Shown: positions 59,215 to 64,000 of the stretch, piece after piece
Numbering within the stretch: position 1 is the first letter of the stretch
Layout of the letters: each line of letters starts with the position of its first letter
Assembly (NCBI GenBank): GCA_015698045.1
Contig: BLAL01000020.1
Location: 1-64,000 of the forward strand
From: Rhizophagus clarus
Taxonomy: Eukaryota; Glomeromycota; Glomeromycetes; Glomerales; Glomeraceae
DNA length: 64,000 nucleotides
Direction of reading: 5' to 3'
Made by a program: the position numbers and the translations under genes
Notes under the pieces: generated by a model
Databases searched by the model: none
The model's input: only the letters and a program-made list of their open reading frames with translations
Told to the model about the DNA's origin: nothing

Positions 59215-59660
59215 TAGTTTAGAAGGATCTTAGAGACATATATGAAGCTGCAAAAGCCTCAAGTTTTACAATAATTGAAAATCCTAAAAATGATTTGTTA
59301 GGAATTAAGAAAAAAAAAATCGCATTTACCAAAGAAGTATTTTTGAATCTGACGATACTAATAATAGCAAGGATGAAAAGTTGATCGATATTTAGCGATT
59401 TCTCAGCAAGCAAAAAGTATCAATGCTTTAAAATGGTGGAATATTCATAAAAAAGAATTTTTAATTTTATCTGAATTAACATGAAAGTATTTGGCAGTTC
59501 AAGCTACATCAGCTGCAAGTGAGAGACTTATTCAGTGATGCAGGAAATATTATGACAGCAAAACACACCTCCATGAAACCTGATTTGTTTGAATCATTAA
59601 TTTTCTTAAAAAGAAATGGGTCGATTGTAGGTGGAATGTTTAGTAAATAAGTACATTTAG
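59215..59660 (+). mobile_element. hAT transposase relic, C-terminal dimerisation region
   Basis: The plus strand reads Ala-Leu-Lys-Trp-Trp-Asn-Ile-His-Lys-Lys-Glu-Phe near 59425-59460, a TGA where Arg would fit near 59480, then Tyr-Leu-Ala-Val-Gln-Ala-Thr-Ser-Ala-Ala-Ser-Glu-Arg, an extra base, and Ser-Asp-Ala-Gly-Asn-Ile-Met-Thr-Ala-Lys. This is the conserved hAT C-terminal dimerisation motif (Trp-Trp ... Ala-Ser-Glu-Arg ... Phe-Ser). Several stops and shifts mean it is inactive. It directly joins the broken BTB-BACK-TLDc copy. No terminal repeats could be recognised. Confidence 0.75.
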
Positions 59661-60059
59661 AAATAACTGATGACATTCATCTCTAAATATGTAATATACT
59701 AGCCATTAAATAACAAATAAAGCAGACGTTAACATTTTTGTTTTATTAATAATTACCGATGAATTTTATAGTAAATTTACTAATTTCCATTGATAAAGAA
59801 AAAATAGCATATACAATATTATATTAGATAACTATAATAACTACCCTAACTTTACGAAAAAAGCTTTTTACGCAGGGGTATTGCAGCGTACCCCTATCAC
59901 GTAATAAATTTTGATTGGCTGTCTTTGTTTAAGAAATATTCTATTTGCTAATGAAATGTTTTCCCTTTTCTTTTATTACTATACAAATTTAAAGTAAGTA
60001 AGAAAGGAAAAGAAAAACTTCTTATTTATTTTCCAACAAACCGTTTTTTTTCTTTTTTT
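59661..60059. other. Spacer
   Basis: About 400 bases with no gene. AGGGGTATTG and ACCCCTAT near 59875-59900 form a small inverted pair; a similar AGGGGTATTGTACAG lies near 44871. Confidence 0.45.
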
Positions 60060-60830
60060 GTAGAAATGAAAGTACGAAACACCATTAAACACGAACCCAA
60101 AGTAAATGAAAAAAGGTCGAAGGAGAAAAAGTTTTTTTATTTAAAATGTTTCTAACCGAACACAAGGTAAATAATAAAGGGAAATATTTTTTTTAAAGAG
60201 TGTTTCTAACAAGACGTTTATTTTTTCTTTTACAGACTTGGATACGAGGGATAGTTTTTGATTAAGTTTCTTTTTCCTCTCTTGTAAAACACTACTTAAA
60301 TTTGGAATAAGGTAAATAAGGGGAAGTTATTTTGTTAAGTAATATCAGTTCTAATAAATATTTCTTTTCTTCATTTTGTAGGAATACTGGCTTTCTTAGA
60401 CGCGAATATGAGGTAAATGGGAAGGGAACAAGTTGTTTTTTAATTTAAAAGAAACGTTCCTAGCAAAATTTTCTTTTTCTTTGGAAATAAATGCCAAATA
60501 TGAGGTAATTAGAGGGGAAGAGAATCTTTTTTTTTTTTGATTAAGAAGCATTTTTTTAACAAAACATTTCTTGTAGGAATACCGGCCTTTTCAGATATGA
60601 TCACAAGGCAAATTGCAAAGAGAGATCATTTTTAATCAATAGGCAACATTTTTAATGGAATGTTTCTTTTTCTTGTTGTATTCATTATAGAATTACTTAT
60701 TTTCTTAGATGCAAGGGTAAATTAAAAGGAAAGGATCTTTTTTCTAATTAAATAATGGTTCATTACGTTAAACACTCCTTTTGCTTGCTTTTGTGAAGAA
60801 ATATTAGCTTTTTTAGACATACTATACTGG
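60060..60830 (+). repeat. Degenerate tandem array with splice-like junctions
   Basis: About eight units spaced 65-110 bases. The better preserved ones have a T-rich tract ending in TAG or ACAG, a 25-32-base segment (for example GAATACTGGCTTTCTTAGAC at 60382, GAATACCGGCCTTTTCAGAT at 60577, GAATTACTTATTTTCTTAGA at 60690), then an AAG/GAG followed by GTAAAT and a G/A-rich stretch. GTAAAT-like sites lie near 60102, 60167, 60311, 60412, 60504, 60609 (GCAAAT) and 60715. No unit is long enough to encode anything alone. Confidence 0.6.
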
Positions 60831-61139
60831 AATGTAATGTTTTTCTTTATGAGTTTACTGACTTTACAACGATTTTTCATTTGTTTAATATTTTGTATTG
60901 CAGATTTTATAATTGTCATTGTTTGGTGTATTACTTCTATTATTTATTTCTTATTAAAACGATGCTTTGTGATGATACTTTATTTTGTTTATTTTGCTAT
61001 AAATTATTTTTACAATGTAGTATGTCTTTATAATTGTAATATAAATTTCTTTGTAATTACAGTATTTATAAATCTTTCATAATTTCATAATTACGTTAGT
61101 AAAAAACATCAATATTTCGAAACTTTACAAAAATATAAG
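60831..61139. other. AT-rich spacer
   Basis: An 81-codon open stretch (60837-61082) would be very hydrophobic (Phe, Ile, Leu, Cys, Tyr), but T-rich DNA gives this by chance and there is no supporting context. Confidence 0.5.
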
Positions 61140-61205
61140 AGACGCATAAGTTTATATTATGGGAGGCGCGTAAATTTATATTATAAGGGGATGCGTAAAT
61201 TTTTA
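61140..61205 (+). repeat. Three short direct repeats (ACGCATAAGTTTATATTAT)
   Basis: ACGCATAAGTTTATATTATG, GCGCGTAAATTTATATTATA and ATGCGTAAATTT follow each other with GGGAG/AGGGG spacers, a period of about 27-29 bases. Confidence 0.6.
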
Positions 61206-61334
61206 AATTTAATAATTTATTTAACCAATCAAAATTAAATCACGTGATTGGGTGCGTTCGTACGGGGGATTTAAACCCATAACTTTATTATAAAATTGTG
61301 AAATAAATTTAGATCTAAATTTTTAAAAAATCCA

Positions 61335-61460
61335 GTGAATATCCTGTGAATATCCGGATTTTATCATCCGGATTGACATTTAGAATTAATATCCGAATAT
61401 CCGGATTTACAATCTTTGAACGGATGCATTCAGTAAATATCAACGGATAATCCGGATCTA
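61335..61460. repeat. Cluster of ATCCGGAT palindromes
   Basis: ATCCGGAT or a close form (ATCCGAATATCCGGAT, AATCCGGAT) occurs about five times in 125 bases, mixed with GAATATCC. The 8-base palindrome could bind a dimeric factor or be a simple repeat. It lies about 120 bases before a broken B copy. Confidence 0.5.
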
Positions 61461-61502
61461 AGTTCTAAACGAGAATTATATTAGAACACGCGATCGGGAT
61501 TT

Positions 61503-61545
61503 ACGGAGATATTTTTAACCGATCACGTCAATTAGCCGTGTCCGA
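61503..61545 (+). promoter_or_regulatory. Conserved upstream element, second type (copy 3)
   Basis: ACGGAGATATTTTTAACCGA then TCAATTAGCCGTGTCCGAAA, the third match to the element at 54768-54810, more diverged, before the broken copy at 61581. Confidence 0.35.
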
Positions 61546-61580
61546 AAAAAAAAAGTTTTTTTTTCAATCTACTCCTTATA

Positions 61581-63257
61581 ATGGTTGATAATAAGCTGCT
61601 GCCAAAATTATCACAAAATTTACTTGAAATTTTAGACGATGAAGAATATTATGATATTGTAATTGAAGCTGGTAACGACCCTTACGTAAAAACATTCCGT
61701 GCTCATATGGTTATTTTGAATTACCGTTCTCCTTATTTAAGAAGGATTTTGTCAACTAATAAAAAGAAAAATGATGAAACTTTGATAATATTAAATTAGC
61801 AAATATTTTACCCGAAACTTTTCAAATAATCTTAAGGTAAGATAAATAAAAATATCCGTCGTAGTAGAATATCGGTTGACCGTTGAGTATTTGATTTAGG
61901 AATATTCCTAGCTTATAGACAAAGAGATGAAGTCCATACAATTTTAATTTTTATTAAATTAAATATTATACTATTTGGAAAAAACATATTTTTTGCAACA
62001 ATACTCTTTTATTCTATTTTTTTTTTTTATTGGAAAAAGTTACAAATAGAAGAGATGATAATTATATGTTTTTACAACTTTCATTTTTTTTTAGGTATAT
62101 TTATGGAGGAAAACTCCCTTTAGAAGAATGTGATATTTCGGATATCATTAAAATCCTGGTTGCTGCTAATGAACTAAGCCTTCAGGAATTAACTCCCTAC
62201 TTGGAAACCTAAATAAAAAAAGTTGGATTGAACAAAATTTTGATTTGATATATCAAATGAGTTTTGAAAGCAATTCTTTCTTAGAACTTCAAAAATATTG
62301 TACCAATTTAATTTCTAAAGAACCAAATAAGATATTTAATTCATCAAATTTCTCTTCAATCCAGAAAAACTATTAATCACTCTTATTCAGAATCATCATC
62401 ATCAAATGAGGGAAATTCAAGTTTGGGAACATGCAGTTAAATGGGGATTAGCACAAAATCCGGAACTTCCCTCTGATCCTACAAACTTTTCAAAAGATGA
62501 TTTCAATACTTTAAAGAATACCTTACAACAATGTATCCCTTATATTAAATTCCGCAATTTAACCTCCAAAGAATTTTTAAAGAAAGTAAAACCTTATAGA
62601 AAAGTCTTACCAAAGGAATTATATAATGTTTTACTAGAATACTTTTTGGATAATGACTACGACCCAACTAAAAAGTCGGTACCTCATATTGTTAAAGAAA
62701 TTCAATCAACAAATATTGATTCTAAAATCATTACAAATCAACATGTAGAAATAATTTCAAGGTGGATTGATAAATTAGAAAATACAAATAAATTAACAAA
62801 TTCATATGAATTCAAATTATTGCATCGGGATACTAATGATGAGTCTGGTGGTGTGGTTATGGATAAATTTCATAAAGTTTGTGATAATAAATCTCGTACT
62901 GTAACAGTTATTAAAGTAAAGAATAGAGATGAAATACTCGGAGGATACAATCCTATTGAATGGAAATCTGATAGTAGTTATGGAATTACCAAAGATAGTT
63001 TTATTTTCTCTTTTAATAATAATAGAATTGAGAATTACATTTTAAGTCGTGTAAATGATGAAACGAAAGCTACACGTAATGTTAGCTTTTATGGCCCATC
63101 ATTTGGTTATAGAGATCTGCATTTTTGCGAAAATTTACTTGGAAATATAAAAATCCGTTGTGAGAAAAAGTATTATGAAAAACAGATCATAGTAAGTAAT
63201 TATTCATTTTCTTTAGATTTTTTCGAAGTATTTCAATTATGTAGGACTGATGATTAA
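61581..63257 (+). pseudogene. BTB-BACK-TLDc copy, subfamily B, with three frameshifts
   Basis: Exon 1 (61581-61836) is consensus (Met-Val-Asp-Asn-Lys-Leu-Leu-Pro-Lys) until one A is missing near 61790, which closes the frame after 72 codons. The intron (61837-62094) is 258 bases instead of 64-93 because of an AT-rich insert. Exon 2 from 62095 is open to 62212, where a short deletion in Leu-Glu-Thr-Phe creates a stop; a third one-base loss lies near 62360 in Ser-Ser-Ile-Pro. From 62406 the remaining 283 codons are open: BACK from Ile-Gln-Val-Trp, the linker and a complete TLDc with Gly-Gly-Tyr-Asn-Pro-Ile-Glu-Trp and Gly-Pro-Ser-Phe-Gly-Tyr. Recently lost, since each break is small. Confidence 0.85.
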
Positions 63258-63504
63258 ATTCTAGGTCCAATATTTTTATAATTTATTTACAAGATTATAT
63301 TAATCAGAAATAATACAACCAATGTTGCGATGATAGTATATATTATTATCTTTTATTTATTTCTCATACAAACTTGTCTTGTTATTCCCTGAAACTGTAA
63401 ATAAATTATTCGCATAAATACCATATCAGTACAATATTTTAATTCAACTGATCCTATTTTCCATATATTAACACACCAGTACGAAAATTTTTAAAATAAA
63501 TCAT

Positions 63505-63660
63505 CGTTTATTATTACGGTCCATCGTTTATTTATAGTGATCTTCTGAACGACTCTTGATATTATGCAAAAATCCTTTGTAAAAAAATGGAAAGGAACTA
63601 AAGAATTATTTTTGGATTTTTTTGAAGTATTTAGAACAATGATTAAATTTTAAGCCTAAT
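63505..63660 (+). pseudogene. C-terminal TLDc fragment
   Basis: Patches GGTCCATCGTTT near 63519 (Gly-Pro-Ser-Phe), a Cys/Lys-rich segment, and TTGGATTTTTTTGAAGTATT near 63614 (Leu-Asp-Phe-Phe-Glu-Val-Phe) match the last 60 codons of the gene at 54874, with indels. It lies just after another broken copy, so it is a second, partial duplicate of the 3' end. Confidence 0.7.
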
Positions 63661-64000
63661 ATTCTCATGATTTATTTGAGATTATATTAATCGGAAATAA
63701 TATGGTCTTATCGACTTGAAAAGTTAGTAATGATCGGCCGTTTTAAATTATTCCTAAAGTAGACTAATTTAACCATAGATAAATTATTTTATCATCATCG
63801 TACCACCGATATATAAATTAAAGTTTGACTTTTAATAAAATACATCTGAGTTAGATACGTTTCGAATGTACTGTACTGATTAATATTTTTTTAATGTGAT
63901 CCAATGGTGACCCGAATATAATTGTTTATTAATTTATTTGTTTTTTTTCTGTTACTAAATAATACAAGAACAATTCTAATAAGGCCACACCAACCCAATT
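63640..64000 (+). repeat. Duplicated 3' flank of a B gene
   Basis: Colinear with 56385-56770 downstream of the intact gene at 54874: shared TAATCGGAAATAATA-like, GATAAATTATTTTA-like, AAAATACATCTGAGTTA and GTTACTAAA blocks in order. Shows that duplication included at least 350 bases beyond the stop codon. It runs off the window end. Confidence 0.65.

Noticed and set aside
60837..61082. 81-codon frame that would encode a membrane protein
   Set aside because: Hydrophobicity is expected from T-rich sequence, and it starts within the end of the splice-like array.
1..64000. tRNA and rRNA genes
   Set aside because: I looked for cloverleaf A/B-box patterns and conserved rRNA stretches and saw none; a covariance-model scan would be needed to be certain.

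Overview
The window looks like nuclear DNA of an arbuscular mycorrhizal fungus (Glomeromycotina, most like Rhizophagus). The reasons are the very AT-rich, homopolymer-rich sequence, short GT-AG introns of about 60-95 bp, decayed transposons, and the two gene families that dominate it: tandemly amplified BTB-BACK-TLDc genes and a tyrosine-kinase-like protein kinase with an N-terminal zinc finger. The species is an inference from family content, not a database match.

Layout. 0-5.4 kb: an F-box gene, then a minus-strand virus-type (protein-primed class) family B DNA polymerase broken by one nonsense codon and one frameshift, with two small co-directional ORFs after it and a divergent cysteine-rich ORF before it. 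5.4-7.3 kb: a diverged satellite built on GTTAGAYTTATTT, a hairpin and two small inverted-repeat elements. 7.3-13 kb: three direct copies (one intact, two broken) of BTB-BACK-TLDc subfamily A. 13.8-28.8 kb: five intact plus strand subfamily B genes, two B relics, one A relic and a four-exon protein kinase gene. 29.8-31.3 kb: an inverted, broken A copy. 31.3-45.2 kb: a gene desert with a hAT relic, a RecQ-like helicase remnant, an LTR-like segment and a MITE. 45.3-47.1 kb: a cryptic minus-strand multi-exon gene of unknown function and a coiled-coil gene relic. 47.4-63.7 kb: three intact B genes (two minus, one plus), several broken B copies, a hAT relic abutting one of them, several MITEs and an unusual array with splice-like junctions.

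All intact family genes have the same two-exon plan: exon 1 ends inside the BTB domain at a phase-2 intron just before the conserved Y/F-I-Y-x-G segment, and exon 2 carries the rest of BTB, the BACK domain, a variable linker and TLDc. The joined products are about 464-487 residues. From family knowledge, BTB-BACK proteins often bring substrates to Cullin-3 ubiquitin ligases and TLDc proteins are linked to oxidative-stress resistance and V-ATPase regulation; nothing here shows the role of these copies. The mix of intact, singly broken and deeply decayed copies shows active birth and death of the family. All gene models and repeats were read by eye; no alignment or search was run.
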